Source of the DNA: Paenibacillus sp. FSL W8-0186
GTDB taxonomy: Bacteria > Bacillota > Bacilli > Paenibacillales > Paenibacillaceae
Assembly (NCBI RefSeq): GCF_037969765.1
Contig: NZ_CP150207.1
Span: 930,001 to 994,000, forward strand
Direction: 5' to 3'
DNA length: 64,000 nucleotides
Shown: one piece after another, positions 32,124 through 40,958 of the stretch
Position numbering within the stretch: the first letter of the stretch is position 1
Layout: the number at the start of each line of letters is the position of its first letter
Notes under the pieces: generated by a model
The model's input: only the letters and a program-made list of their open reading frames with translations
What the model was told of the DNA's origin: nothing
The model's database searches: none
Translations under genes and position numbers: made by a program

Positions 32124-33659
32124 ATGGATAATGCGGCATTGGAGCTGCAGGGCGTCACCTTTCGCTATGAGGCGGGCGGGAAGCCGGCGGTAGAGAATGT
32201 TACTTTGGCAATCCGCACCGGGGAGTGGGTTGCAATTACCGGCCACAGCGGGAGCGGGAAATCGACGATCGCTCAGCTGTTCAGCGGCTACTTGCCGCGG
32301 GCGGGCGGGGGATGCCGCGAAGGCGTTCTGCTGGTGGACGGGCTTGATCCGGCCGAGGCCACCATTGCTGAAGTGGTACAGCGTATCGGGATCGTGTTCC
32401 AGGATCCTGATGCGCAGCTGGTGCAGGGCCGGGTGGAGGACGAGGTCGCCTTCGGCCCCGAGAACTTGTGCCTGGATGTGGCCCGGGTCGATGAACGGGT
32501 CACGGACGCGCTTGCCGCGGTGGATCTCGCCGAGCGGCGCCCTGACAGCGTTCATGCGCTGTCAGGCGGCCAACGGCAGCGGACGGCCATCGCGGCCGTG
32601 CTGGCGCTGGCGCCGCCGGTGCTCGTGTTCGACGAGCCGGTGGCGAGTCTGGACGCGACAGCACGGCGGCGGTTTTTGGCTCTGCTGCGCCAGCTGCATG
32701 GGGAGGGCCGGACGATCGTTACGGTGTCCGGCCGACTTGACGAGCTGGCGCAGGCGGCGCCGCGGCTCATTGTGATGGACGGCGGCAGAGTCGCGCTCGA
32801 CGGGCCGACGGCAGCGCTGCTGAGCACGCAGCGTACGCGCCTGGCCGAGCTGGGCGTGCTGCTGCAGGGGGCTTTGGCAGCTGCGCCAGGGGCGCTGCCG
32901 CAAGCAGGGGAGCTGCCATTAAGGGCAGCCCCCGCCGCCATAAGCCCAGCCGCAGCTTACCGCCGCCAGCGCGAATCGGCGAGCGCGCCGCTGCTTCAGA
33001 TCCAAGACCTGTCCTTTGCCTATAGCAAAGCCGGGCCGGAGGTGCTGCAGGATGTGAACCTGACGCTAGGCGCCGGGGAGTGGCGCTTGCTCTGCGGGGA
33101 CAATGGTTCGGGCAAGACGACATTGTCCAGGCTGCTCATGGGCCTTCTATCTCCTCCCCGTGGAACGATATGGTGGGAAGGGAAGGACGCTGCGAAGCTG
33201 AAGCTGTACGACCTCGCCGCAGATATCGGATATGTCTTTCAGCAGCCGGAGCACCAGTTCGTGGCTGCTACGGTGCTGGAGGAGCTTCTGTACGGACCGC
33301 GCTTTCAGCTCCGCCTGAAGCCGGGGGAGCCGCTGCCGCAGCATGTCATCGAACGTGCCGCGGAGCTTCTGCAGGTAATCGGGCTTGCCGGGCGAGCCGA
33401 TGATTCCCCGTATCTGCTTAGCGGCGGGGAGAAGCGTCTGCTCAGTGCGGCTGCAGCGATGATGGTGCCGAAGAAGCTGTATATACTGGATGAACCCACC
33501 GCCGGGGCGGATTACAGGGGAGCCGGGATTCTGGCTGCATTATGCCGGCGCTCAGTGAATGAGGGAGCATCTGTAATTATCATTACCCATGAGCCGGAAT
33601 GTTTTGCGGGCGAGAATTTATCGGTTTGGACATTGGATCGGGGCAGGCTGCAACTGTAG
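32124..33659 (+). CDS. ECF transporter double ATPase (YkoD-like)
   Basis: About 511 aa with two fused ABC ATPase domains, the A and A' subunits in one chain. First domain: [33 protein letters not shown]. Second: GDNGSGKTT, LLSGGEKRLLSAA, LYILDEPTAGAD. The linker between them (about residues 245-295) is alanine/proline-rich. ATG 32124 has GGGGG six bases upstream; the ATG overlapping the S-gene stop at 32106 is the alternative. The first domain and linker are markedly GC-rich compared with neighbours. Confidence 0.92.
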   Translation: MDNAALELQGVTFRYEAGGKPAVENVTLAIRTGEWVAITGHSGSGKSTIAQLFSGYLPRAGGGCREGVLLVDGLDPAEATIAEVVQRIGIVFQDPDAQLVQGRVEDEVAFGPENLCLDVARVDERVTDALAAVDLAERRPDSVHALSGGQRQRTAIAAVLALAPPVLVFDEPVASLDATARRRFLALLRQLHGEGRTIVTVSGRLDELAQAAPRLIVMDGGRVALDGPTAALLSTQRTRLAELGVLLQGALAAAPGALPQAGELPLRAAPAAISPAAAYRRQRESASAPLLQIQDLSFAYSKAGPEVLQDVNLTLGAGEWRLLCGDNGSGKTTLSRLLMGLLSPPRGTIWWEGKDAAKLKLYDLAADIGYVFQQPEHQFVAATVLEELLYGPRFQLRLKPGEPLPQHVIERAAELLQVIGLAGRADDSPYLLSGGEKRLLSAAAAMMVPKKLYILDEPTAGADYRGAGILAALCRRSVNEGASVIIITHEPECFAGENLSVWTLDRGRLQL

Positions 33660-33737
33660 CCTGCTCCTTCCTTTTTATTGGGGCTTCCTTTATACTATTA
33701 ACTTGCATACTTTCAATCGGAAAGGAAGTAATCCCCT

Positions 33738-35234
33738 TTGAACAAACCATTGAAACGAAATTATATTTTGGGCGGCTTAATGCTGTCCACGTTCCTTGCG
33801 GCCATCGAAGGCACCGTGATCGGGCCAGCCGGACCAAGGATTGTCGGCGAATTGGGCGGAGTGGCGCTGCTGAGCTGGGTATTTACCGCCTATCTGCTAA
33901 CGATGGCTGTCTCCACTCCGATTTTCGGCAAAATGAGCGACCTTTATGGCAGAAAGCCCGTCTTTATTATCGGCTCCGTATTGTTTTTGGCGGGATCGTT
34001 GTTATCCGGACTCTCGCAGAGCATGGAACAGCTGATTTTGTTCCGTGCGCTGCAGGGGATCGGAGCCGGTGCGCTGATTCCGGTTACGTTTACGATCATC
34101 GGCGACATTTATTCCATCGAGGAAAGAGCGAAGGTTCAGGGCCTGATCAGCTCGGTATGGGGAATCTCCTCGCTCGTCGGCCCGCTGCTGGGCGGGTACG
34201 TTGTCGATTATTTCAATTGGCGGTGGGTGTTCGGCTTCAATGTCCCGTTCGGTCTGCTATCGTTAATATTTATAATGAAGTTTTTGCATGAGAACATCGA
34301 GAAGCGCAAGGTCAAAATTGATATAAGCGGGGCGGTCACTTTTACGGTGGGGGTCACGGCACTTTTGTTCGGGCTCGCTACAGGCGGTCAGCAGTTTGCC
34401 TGGACTTCACCGTGGCTATTGGCTATCATGGCTGTCGCGGTCATCTCTCTTGCTCTGTTTCTGATCATAGAGAACCGGGCGGAAGAGCCGCTTGTGCCGC
34501 TGAAGCTGTTTAAAGTCAAAGACATCGCTTACTCTAATCTCGCGAGTCTCGTAGGCAGCGCCCTGCTAATCGGCCTGACCTCCTATCTGCCCCTATGGGT
34601 TCAGGGAGTGCTGGGGAAGAATGCCACGATGTCCGGGCTCATACTAGCGCCGATGTCGATTGGCTGGCTGTTTGGCTCCGTATACGGCGCACGCTGGATT
34701 ATTAGCAAAGGCTCCCGCTATACCTCCCTGATCGGAATGGTGCTGATTGCCATCGGAGCGGCGGGAATCGCGTTTATGACTGAGAATACGCCGCTATATC
34801 TGCTGCTGTTCTTCAACGCAATGTACGGCGTCGGCTTCGGCTTATCTTTTACGGTATATACGATCATTGCCCAGTCATCGGTCGGCTACAGCTTGAGGGG
34901 AGCGTCGAACGCCCTTAACACGTTTACGAAATCGATCGGGCAAACGATCGGGGTTGCCGTGTTCGGTACGCTGATCAATTTGCGCATCGTGGCCCAGACT
35001 TCGGCTGGAACACCGTCCGGACTGGAGGTATCCCAAGACGACATCAACAACCTGCTGTCTCCGGAGAAGGTCCATGGGTTGTCACCGGAGCTGTGGAGCG
35101 AGCTCAAGCATGTGCTGCAAAATAGCCTGCACACACTGTTCATCGTCATGGCTGTGCTGGCGGTTGCCGGGGTGCTCTCGGTATTCGGGCTGAGAAACCG
35201 CGCGCCTCAAGCTGCCGAAGAGGACCATGCATAA
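33738..35234 (+). CDS. MFS drug exporter, DHA2 (EmrB/QacA) family, 14 TM
   Basis: 498 aa with fourteen hydrophobic segments. Family motifs are LDGTVIG-like AIEGTVIGPAGPRI in helix 1, the motif-A GKMSDLYGRKPVFIIG between helices 2 and 3, and RALQGIGAGALIPVTF. Such proteins expel toxic compounds by H+ antiport. The start is TTG 33738 with GGAAGTAA upstream. A MarR regulator on the opposite strand downstream (35850) is a possible controller, though it is separated by another gene. Confidence 0.92.
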   Translation: MNKPLKRNYILGGLMLSTFLAAIEGTVIGPAGPRIVGELGGVALLSWVFTAYLLTMAVSTPIFGKMSDLYGRKPVFIIGSVLFLAGSLLSGLSQSMEQLILFRALQGIGAGALIPVTFTIIGDIYSIEERAKVQGLISSVWGISSLVGPLLGGYVVDYFNWRWVFGFNVPFGLLSLIFIMKFLHENIEKRKVKIDISGAVTFTVGVTALLFGLATGGQQFAWTSPWLLAIMAVAVISLALFLIIENRAEEPLVPLKLFKVKDIAYSNLASLVGSALLIGLTSYLPLWVQGVLGKNATMSGLILAPMSIGWLFGSVYGARWIISKGSRYTSLIGMVLIAIGAAGIAFMTENTPLYLLLFFNAMYGVGFGLSFTVYTIIAQSSVGYSLRGASNALNTFTKSIGQTIGVAVFGTLINLRIVAQTSAGTPSGLEVSQDDINNLLSPEKVHGLSPELWSELKHVLQNSLHTLFIVMAVLAVAGVLSVFGLRNRAPQAAEEDHA

Positions 35235-35280
35235 AATAGGCAGCATCTGACACACCTTAACTAAAAGGGGAGGTGTTAGG

Positions 35281-35622
35281 ATGAATGAGGAAATGCTCGT
35301 CGATCAAGGAACATTAGTCAAGGCCTGGCAGCAGCAGTTGCCGGAGTATCTGAATCCGGGAGATACATCCATCGTCCAGGCTGATCTTGCCGACCCTTAC
35401 GGCTTGCGGATACATATCAACGCGGAAGGGCGCCAGGATTACTCTTATGACTTTCAGTGTACCTATATGGACCGGCGGGAAGTGAAGGTGGAGCTGGTAG
35501 ATGTGGAGCGAGAGGGAGCGACGGTGAATGAGCAGTCCGAGCAAGTTCAGAATCTGACCGAGGATTACGTTCGGCATATTCACGAGTGCGCCCAGGCGCT
35601 TCAACGCATTACCAATCCATAA
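35281..35622 (+). CDS. Conserved-looking hypothetical protein
   Basis: 113 aa, soluble, acidic, no signal peptide or membrane segment and no family recognised. The first part has short strands (IVQADLADPYGLRIHINAEG, DFQCTYMDRREVKVELVDV), the C-terminal third is helical. AAAAGGGGAGGTGTTAGG directly before the ATG is a strong ribosome site, and a terminator follows, so it is very probably real. Confidence 0.78.
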   Translation: MNEEMLVDQGTLVKAWQQQLPEYLNPGDTSIVQADLADPYGLRIHINAEGRQDYSYDFQCTYMDRREVKVELVDVEREGATVNEQSEQVQNLTEDYVRHIHECAQALQRITNP

Positions 35623-35649
35623 TCTAGGAACGATTGCTGCAGGGTACAA

Positions 35650-35692
35650 AAAAAGGCTGCTCCCCGCCTGGCGGACGGATGCAGCCTTTTTG
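35650..35692 (+). terminator. Rho-independent terminator
   Basis: AAAAAGGCTGC pairs with GCAGCCTTTTT. Confidence 0.85.
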
Positions 35693-35774
35693 TGCTTGGT
35701 TCAAGCGCTGCGCAGTGTCGACTATTTGCGCTCGAACGCAGTGGCAGTGTCAAACTACTGACGCCTTAACTCGT

Positions 35775-35840
35775 GTGTAACATTAACTGCTTACGCTCGA
35801 ATTCAGCGTGTAGCATTAATTGCTTACGCTCGAATTCTGC
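35775..35840. repeat. 33-bp direct repeat, two copies
   Basis: GTGTAACATTAACTGCTTAC... (35775-35807) is repeated with three changes at 35808-35840, just before the MarR stop codon. A partial third relative (TTTGCGCTCGAACGC) is near 35725. Confidence 0.75.
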
Positions 35841-35849
35841 ACAGCTCAA

Positions 35850-36323
35850 TTATTTGCGGGCAAGAGGCGCGAGCTTCTCGGCCTCTCGGCCCATTTTCTT
35901 CAGCAGCGTAATCATAAGCTGCTTCTCTTCCTGATTCAGACCGCTCAGGGCATAATCAATCCGCTCGGAAAATTCCGGATACAGCTTGTTCATCAGTTCA
36001 TTTCCCTTCGGAGTCAGTTCAGCAAAGATGACCCGCCGATCCCGCGGACAAGGCTGACGCTGCAAGTACCCCGCCGCCTCCAGTTTATCGATGACATAAG
36101 TGACGTTGCCGCTTTGCAGCAGCAGCTTGGCCCCGATTTGCTGAATGGGCTGGGGCCCTTTGTAGTAGAGTACCTCCAGCACGGCAAAGGCTGTCGGATT
36201 GAAGCCTTGAATTTTGCTTCCCGTTACGGCATGCTCATTGACACTTTTGAAAGACTTGGCAAATACCCGGTACAAGTGCAGTGATAAATCGGTTCCGCGC
36301 TCCTCGGTCTTCAACATCATCAT
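35850..36323 (-). CDS. MarR-family transcriptional regulator
   Basis: 157 aa winged-helix regulator. The DNA-binding part has QQIGAKLLLQSGNVTYVIDKLEAAGYLQR followed by the wing CPRDRRVIFAELTPKG, the MarR signature. Helices at both ends form the dimer interface. No cysteine near the N-terminus is positioned as in OhrR, so the signal is unknown. It may control the MFS exporter at 33738 or genes outside its strand neighbours. Confidence 0.92.
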   Translation of the reverse strand: MMMLKTEERGTDLSLHLYRVFAKSFKSVNEHAVTGSKIQGFNPTAFAVLEVLYYKGPQPIQQIGAKLLLQSGNVTYVIDKLEAAGYLQRQPCPRDRRVIFAELTPKGNELMNKLYPEFSERIDYALSGLNQEEKQLMITLLKKMGREAEKLAPLARK

Positions 36324-36862
36324 CCCGCCTTAATCTATATTTTCATAAAGCCATAGAAAGTAGAATCACTTCGCGATTGCTTCACACTTATCATGTTAGG
36401 GGACTGCCGATTTTTTAAAAATATAATTTATCACAATTTACGGTTTTCATAATTAAAACTTGAATAAAAACAGAAAAGTTCATGATTTATCCAAAATTTG
36501 GGCGAGGTGTGTTCTTATGGTATTGTTGGATTCGATTGTTGTCGCCGAAGTTTTTATGAGTAAGTTATGGGTCTAACGAATCTTACCAACGTTATTTGTG
36601 CGTATTTGCGAAAAATTGAAATCTAACGAATTTCTGCCACGCTATTGATGGTATATCTGCGGTTTGAAGCCATAAAAGGGCGAAATAGCGTTCTCCAGGT
36701 TCGTTACATTTTGGCAGGTCGTACTTTTAAACAATTAGTGCTCCTGAGATTCGTTAGAACGTATCGGCTCGCTCTCGACCCGCTATCATTCCGCTGTGGC
36801 CCTCGGTTTCAGCCTGGCTCTATTCAGTCCGGCTCTAGTTCTCATTCCGCCCTCGATCCCGG
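36324..36862. repeat. Intergenic region with dispersed AACGAA-type repeats
   Basis: No gene was found. Between 36571 and 36775 four related elements occur: TCTAACGAATCTTACCAACG (36571 on), TCTAACGAATTTCTGCCACG (36622 on), and two in reverse orientation, near 36679-36710 (reverse complement GTAACGAACCTGGAGAACGC) and near 36745-36762. They share a TAACGAA head and an ACGCTATTT-like body. The remainder is AT-rich. Confidence 0.6.
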
Positions 36863-37041
36863 TTTCAGCTTCGCTCTGGCCTTCGGCTTCGCTCTAGCCT
36901 TCGGCTTCGCTCTAGCCTTCAGCTTCGCTCTGGCCTTCGGCTTCGCTCTAGCCTTCAGCTTCGCTCTGGCCTTCGGCTTCGCTCTAGCCTTCAGCTTCGC
37001 TCTGGCCTTCAGCTTCGCTCTAGCCTTCAGCTTCGCTCCTA
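36863..37041. repeat. 18-bp tandem repeat array with 36-bp higher order
   Basis: About ten copies of CTTCRGCTTCGCTCTRGC. Two variants (CTTCGGCTTCGCTCTAGC and CTTCAGCTTCGCTCTGGC) mostly alternate, giving a 36-base superunit. Being a multiple of three, the unit keeps frames open on both strands (FALAFG/S and KARAKP/L), but neither has a ribosome site or plausible protein context. Confidence 0.9.
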
Positions 37042-37150
37042 GGCTTATCCCGCACTCAGGTACAGGTGATTTGGCCTTATGCAAAGACCTCTGTCCGTGT
37101 CTGGCAGCGCGCGCGAGCGGTCAGATGCGTATGTTCGAAGTATGGGACGC

Positions 37151-37186
37151 CAAAAAAGGGAGCGAGCCAAGGCTCACTCCCTTTTA
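37151..37186 (-). terminator. Terminator of the HI0933-type flavoprotein gene
   Basis: On the minus strand AAAAGGGAGTGAGCC pairs with GGCTCGCTCCCTTTT. The stop codon of the gene lies inside the 5' arm. Confidence 0.85.
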
Positions 37187-38436
37187 CCTGCATGATGGCC
37201 CGCGGTATAGCCGGTGGCGAAGGCTGCGGTGATGTTGTAGCCGCCGGTATAACCGTGAACATCCAGCACCTCTCCGCAGAAGTACAGGCCTTGCATAAGC
37301 TTGGAACCCATCGTCTTCGGGTTGATCTCCTTTAGATGCACGCCGCCTCCCGTCACGAAGGCTTCCTCAAAGGGGCGGGTTCCGCTGGCCTGCAGGGTGA
37401 AGTTTTTGAGCTGCTGAATCCAGGCAAGCCATGCCTCCTTCGGCAAATGCTCATAGGTTGTTTCCCCGGGAAGGCCGGCCCGTTCAAACAGCAGGGGAAG
37501 CATTCGTTCGGGAATAGTGCCTTTAAAAACGTTTTTGAGCGCTTTCTTCGGCTCAGCTGCGGCCAGCTGCCGCAGGTCCTGCTCCAAGCTTCCTGCCTTC
37601 TTGTTCGGAAACAAATCGATGGACATCGTGACCTGGGATACGTTGTGCTTCTTCTTGACGCCCCGGATAAACCCGCTGCAGCGCAAGGCGATCGGTCCGG
37701 ACAGGCCGAAATGGGTGAAAATCATATCGCCCTGGTGAGCGATAACGGTTTTGCCCTTCGGGTCGATGAGAGACAGCTGCACGTCCCGCAGCGAGAGCCC
37801 TTGGAGCTCCCGGCTCGTAATGAACGGCTCCTTGGAGACGATCGGCGTTTCGGTTGGATACAGCTCTGTAATCGTATGTCCTGCTGCCTCGGCCCATGGA
37901 TAGCCGTCCCCAGTCGATCCGGTATGCGGCACCGATTTGCCGCCGGTGGCTACGACGACGGCCGGGGCTTTGAATATTGTTCCGGAGCTCAGCTTCACAC
38001 CCTGTACGCGACCTTCCGCATAAATGATTTCCTGAACCGGATGGTGCACGAGCAGTTCAACACCCAGCGATCTGGCCTTGCCGATCAGCGCATTGACCAC
38101 GGTTTTGGCTTTGTCGGACACGGGGAACATTCTTCCGTTATCCTCCTCTTTTAGCGCAATGCCGAGCCCCTCGAAAAAAGCAATAATATCGCGATTGCTG
38201 AACAGGGAGAAGGCGCTGTGCAGAAAGCGCCCTCCTCCTGGTATATAGGTAATCAGCTCGTCGATTTCCTTTGCATTCGTTACATTGCAGCGCCCTCCGC
38301 CGGAAATTCCCAGCTTCCGCCCCAGCTTGTCCCCTTTGTCCAGGAGCGCTACGGCTGCGCCTTGCTCCGCTGCGGCGATGGAGGCCATGAGTCCCGAAGG
38401 GCCCCCTCCGATCACGATGACATCATATTTGTTCAT
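37174..38436 (-). CDS. HI0933/YhiN-family flavoprotein
   Basis: 420 aa FAD-binding oxidoreductase. N-terminal Rossmann motif VIVIGGGPSGLMASIAAAEQG, family hallmark GRKLGISGGGRCNVTN, the ATGGKSVPHTGSTGDG segment, and C-terminal YFCGEVLDVHGYTGGYNITA all fit the HI0933 family (YtfP in B. subtilis). Its biochemical role is not established. GGAACG precedes the start on the minus strand. It is monocistronic, with a terminator that reaches into the coding end. Confidence 0.93.
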   Translation of the reverse strand: MNKYDVIVIGGGPSGLMASIAAAEQGAAVALLDKGDKLGRKLGISGGGRCNVTNAKEIDELITYIPGGGRFLHSAFSLFSNRDIIAFFEGLGIALKEEDNGRMFPVSDKAKTVVNALIGKARSLGVELLVHHPVQEIIYAEGRVQGVKLSSGTIFKAPAVVVATGGKSVPHTGSTGDGYPWAEAAGHTITELYPTETPIVSKEPFITSRELQGLSLRDVQLSLIDPKGKTVIAHQGDMIFTHFGLSGPIALRCSGFIRGVKKKHNVSQVTMSIDLFPNKKAGSLEQDLRQLAAAEPKKALKNVFKGTIPERMLPLLFERAGLPGETTYEHLPKEAWLAWIQQLKNFTLQASGTRPFEEAFVTGGGVHLKEINPKTMGSKLMQGLYFCGEVLDVHGYTGGYNITAAFATGYTAGHHAGKRE

Positions 38437-38583
38437 AGGACGTTCCTTTCATTTGTACTTTTTAGACTATTTTTCGAATAAAAGCACAGAAATGATTTTC
38501 ATTAAACATGAAATATTGTAAAACTTTGTCGGCTATGCTTTAATCGAAATTAGTATAGTATTTCCCGCCTGAGGAGGGAGAAC

Positions 38584-40296
38584 TTGGATGCAGTAAAAGA
38601 GATTGTGATGCAAGTTCTAATTGCCGGTTTGCCAGCATTCCTGTTTCCGTTAATATACCGGAAAGGGAGTAAACCCGGACTGCTGTCCCCAAGACAGGAC
38701 CCGGAAACGACCCGTTCTATCATGCTAGCGGTTCTTTGCGCTGCGAGCGTGCTGTTTTGCGCCTTGTTCTCCCGCCCATATCATGATGTCATTCCCATGG
38801 AATTTGGGAGCCTGCCCTTATTTACACTATTGTTATACGGCAGACTGCGTACGGGCCTCGCTGTGGCTGTCTTTCGGGTAGCCTTATTCCCGATGTATGC
38901 CGTTAATCACAATTTGACGGGCTTGCTGCTGGAATCGGGACTGGCGCTGTATCCCTTCATCTTGATGCTGTCCAGGCGGTTTAAAAGCATGCAGCGTCAC
39001 GACAAGGCGGTCGTCCTGTTTCTATGGTTCGCTGCGGGTCAAATGGCGGCTGTGGTCTCCCCCCTGTTGTCCGGCAGCATTCAACAGCCTCGTGTTTCCG
39101 ACCTCATTTTTGCTGTCATCCTTCATCTGGCTGCCGCAGCCATCTTGTGCTGCTTGTATAACTATTACGTGGAGAACGCAATGGAGATGGAGCAGCTGCG
39201 GGGCCAGGTGGCGGAGCTAACGGTGAAATATATCGGAGAAACGGACAAACTGCAGCAGATCATGGATGCTGCTCCGCTGAACATTATTTTGATCGATCGC
39301 CAGGGCTGCCTTGTCTCAGTGAATGACACATTTCTTCAATTATACCGAAATGAACATCCTTCCGCGACCAGGGAGGACTTAATTGGCAGGAGGCTCGGCG
39401 GAAATTGCGGCGGATTCGATATAGGCATGGTTGCTTCGCGGGTTGAGAAGACGTTGATGGCGGGCGTCAAGACGACGGAACTGCTGCAAGAGGGGGAGAA
39501 AGTATTCTTCACGAGCACCTCCCCGATTATGGATGGGCGCACCAACGATGTAACCGGCGTAGTGATTATCGTGCAGGATATTACCGAACTCGAGACACTG
39601 CGGATGGAGCTGATCCATGTAGAGCGGCTGAGTCTTGTCGGCCAAATGGCGGCCGGAATTACCCATGAAATCCGCAATCCGATGGCGGTGGTCAGAGGTT
39701 TCCTGCAGCTGATGCGCGAGAAGAGCGCAAATGATCTGGATCATTATTACCGGATTGTGATGGAGGAGCTTGACCGGGCCAATAGCATCATCAATGATTT
39801 TCTGGCTTTGGCACAAAACCGGATCGTCACGAAGGAGTTGTGCAGCCTGCATCACATTATCGAAGAGCTGAAGCCGCTATTATGGGCTGATGCCAATTTG
39901 CGCGGGCAGAGCATCGAGGTCAAATTGGATGAGCGCGTTCCCATGCTCTACCTAAATCCGAAGGAAATCAAGCAGCTGATCCTTAATTTGGCCCGTAACG
40001 GCATGGAAGCGATGGGGGAGAAGGGACTTCTGACGGTAAGCACGCGTTTGGACGAAGACGGCGTCAAGCTGTACATTACAGATATGGGGGCGGGGATTTC
40101 TCCCGCACAGCAGCAGAAGCTGTTTGCCCCTTTTTATACGACGAAGGAAAAAGGAACCGGACTGGGCCTTCCGTTATGCCTGAGCATTATGGAGCGTCAT
40201 GGCGGGAAAATTACCGTTCGGTCGAAGGAAGGAATCGGCACGACTTTTATTTCAGTTTTTCCGGTAGATGTGAGCTCTTCGCAAGGGGGGAACTGA
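38584..40296 (+). CDS. 5TM sensor histidine kinase (sporulation-kinase-like)
   Basis: 570 aa. An N-terminal 5TMR-LYT-type sensor with LLYGRLRTGLAVAVFR (about residues 1-205), a PAS domain (about 215-340), then HisKA with H-box HEIRNPMAVVRGFLQLM and an HATPase domain with NLARNGMEAM, DMGAGIS and GTGLGLPLCL. This architecture resembles KinB-type sporulation kinases. The start is TTG 38584 behind GAGGAGGGAGAAC. No response regulator is adjacent, so it is probably an orphan that feeds a phosphorelay. Confidence 0.92.
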   Translation: MDAVKEIVMQVLIAGLPAFLFPLIYRKGSKPGLLSPRQDPETTRSIMLAVLCAASVLFCALFSRPYHDVIPMEFGSLPLFTLLLYGRLRTGLAVAVFRVALFPMYAVNHNLTGLLLESGLALYPFILMLSRRFKSMQRHDKAVVLFLWFAAGQMAAVVSPLLSGSIQQPRVSDLIFAVILHLAAAAILCCLYNYYVENAMEMEQLRGQVAELTVKYIGETDKLQQIMDAAPLNIILIDRQGCLVSVNDTFLQLYRNEHPSATREDLIGRRLGGNCGGFDIGMVASRVEKTLMAGVKTTELLQEGEKVFFTSTSPIMDGRTNDVTGVVIIVQDITELETLRMELIHVERLSLVGQMAAGITHEIRNPMAVVRGFLQLMREKSANDLDHYYRIVMEELDRANSIINDFLALAQNRIVTKELCSLHHIIEELKPLLWADANLRGQSIEVKLDERVPMLYLNPKEIKQLILNLARNGMEAMGEKGLLTVSTRLDEDGVKLYITDMGAGISPAQQQKLFAPFYTTKEKGTGLGLPLCLSIMERHGGKITVRSKEGIGTTFISVFPVDVSSSQGGN

Positions 40297-40414
40297 GGAG
40301 CCGGCAGACTTTAAGTTGCTTTCCTCCTTCATGAATGTATAATAAAGTATAGCCAAACACAGATGAGATAAAAGTCACAAATCTGTGTCAATCAGTGTTT
40401 AAGGAGTGAAAGTA

Positions 40415-40849
40415 ATGTCCATGTCATTTGACCAATATATGCGCGATATGGTTCAGCCGATGAGAGATGAATTAACTGTCTTGGGAATCCAGGAGCTGAG
40501 AACGCCGGAGGATGTCGAGACTAAGCTGCCTGCAGCGAAAGGAACGGCACTTGTTGTCGTGAACTCAGTATGCGGCTGTGCCGCCGGGCAATGCCGTCCG
40601 GGCGTAGCCAGAGCGCTGCAGCATGATTTGACGCCGGACCACCTCTATACGGTATTCGCCGGACAAGATAAGGAAGCGACAGCCAAGGCTCGCGAGTATT
40701 TTGCGCCATACCCGCCTTCATCTCCTTCCATTGCGCTGCTGAAGGATGGCGAGCTTGTTCACTTTATCGAGCGCCATCAAATTGAGGACCGTTCGGCTGA
40801 GGAGATTGCCGCTGATTTGACCAGCGCTTTCGACCGTTTCTGCCGCTAA
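40415..40849 (+). CDS. Bacilliredoxin, BrxA/BrxB family
   Basis: 144-aa thioredoxin-fold protein with the CGC redox motif at residues 53-55 (NSVCGCAAGQCRPG). BrxA/BrxB reduce bacillithiol mixed disulfides on proteins. Length and ends match YphP/YqiW of B. subtilis. ATG 40415 is chosen because AAGGAGTG lies seven bases upstream; the in-frame GTG 40406 overlaps that site. Monocistronic with its own terminator. Confidence 0.94.
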   Translation: MSMSFDQYMRDMVQPMRDELTVLGIQELRTPEDVETKLPAAKGTALVVVNSVCGCAAGQCRPGVARALQHDLTPDHLYTVFAGQDKEATAKAREYFAPYPPSSPSIALLKDGELVHFIERHQIEDRSAEEIAADLTSAFDRFCR

Positions 40850-40862
40850 GGAGCATCGTCTA

Positions 40863-40907
40863 GCCCCGCTGATTTCGGCATATTTGCCGATTAGCGGGGC
40901 TTTTTTA
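40863..40907 (+). terminator. Rho-independent terminator after the bacilliredoxin gene
   Basis: GCCCCGCT pairs with AGCGGGGC, with an inner CGGCA/TGCCG stem and a run of T. Confidence 0.9.
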
Positions 40908-40958
40908 GGATAAAGACAGTTGTTCCACGTGATTATAGAAGGGAAGAGGGATCAGACC

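Noticed and set aside
36645..37232. Open frames on both strands across the 18-bp array (FALAFG/S and KARAKP/L)
   Set aside because: Repeat length is a multiple of three, so frames stay open by construction; no ribosome sites, and one frame runs antisense into the flavoprotein gene.
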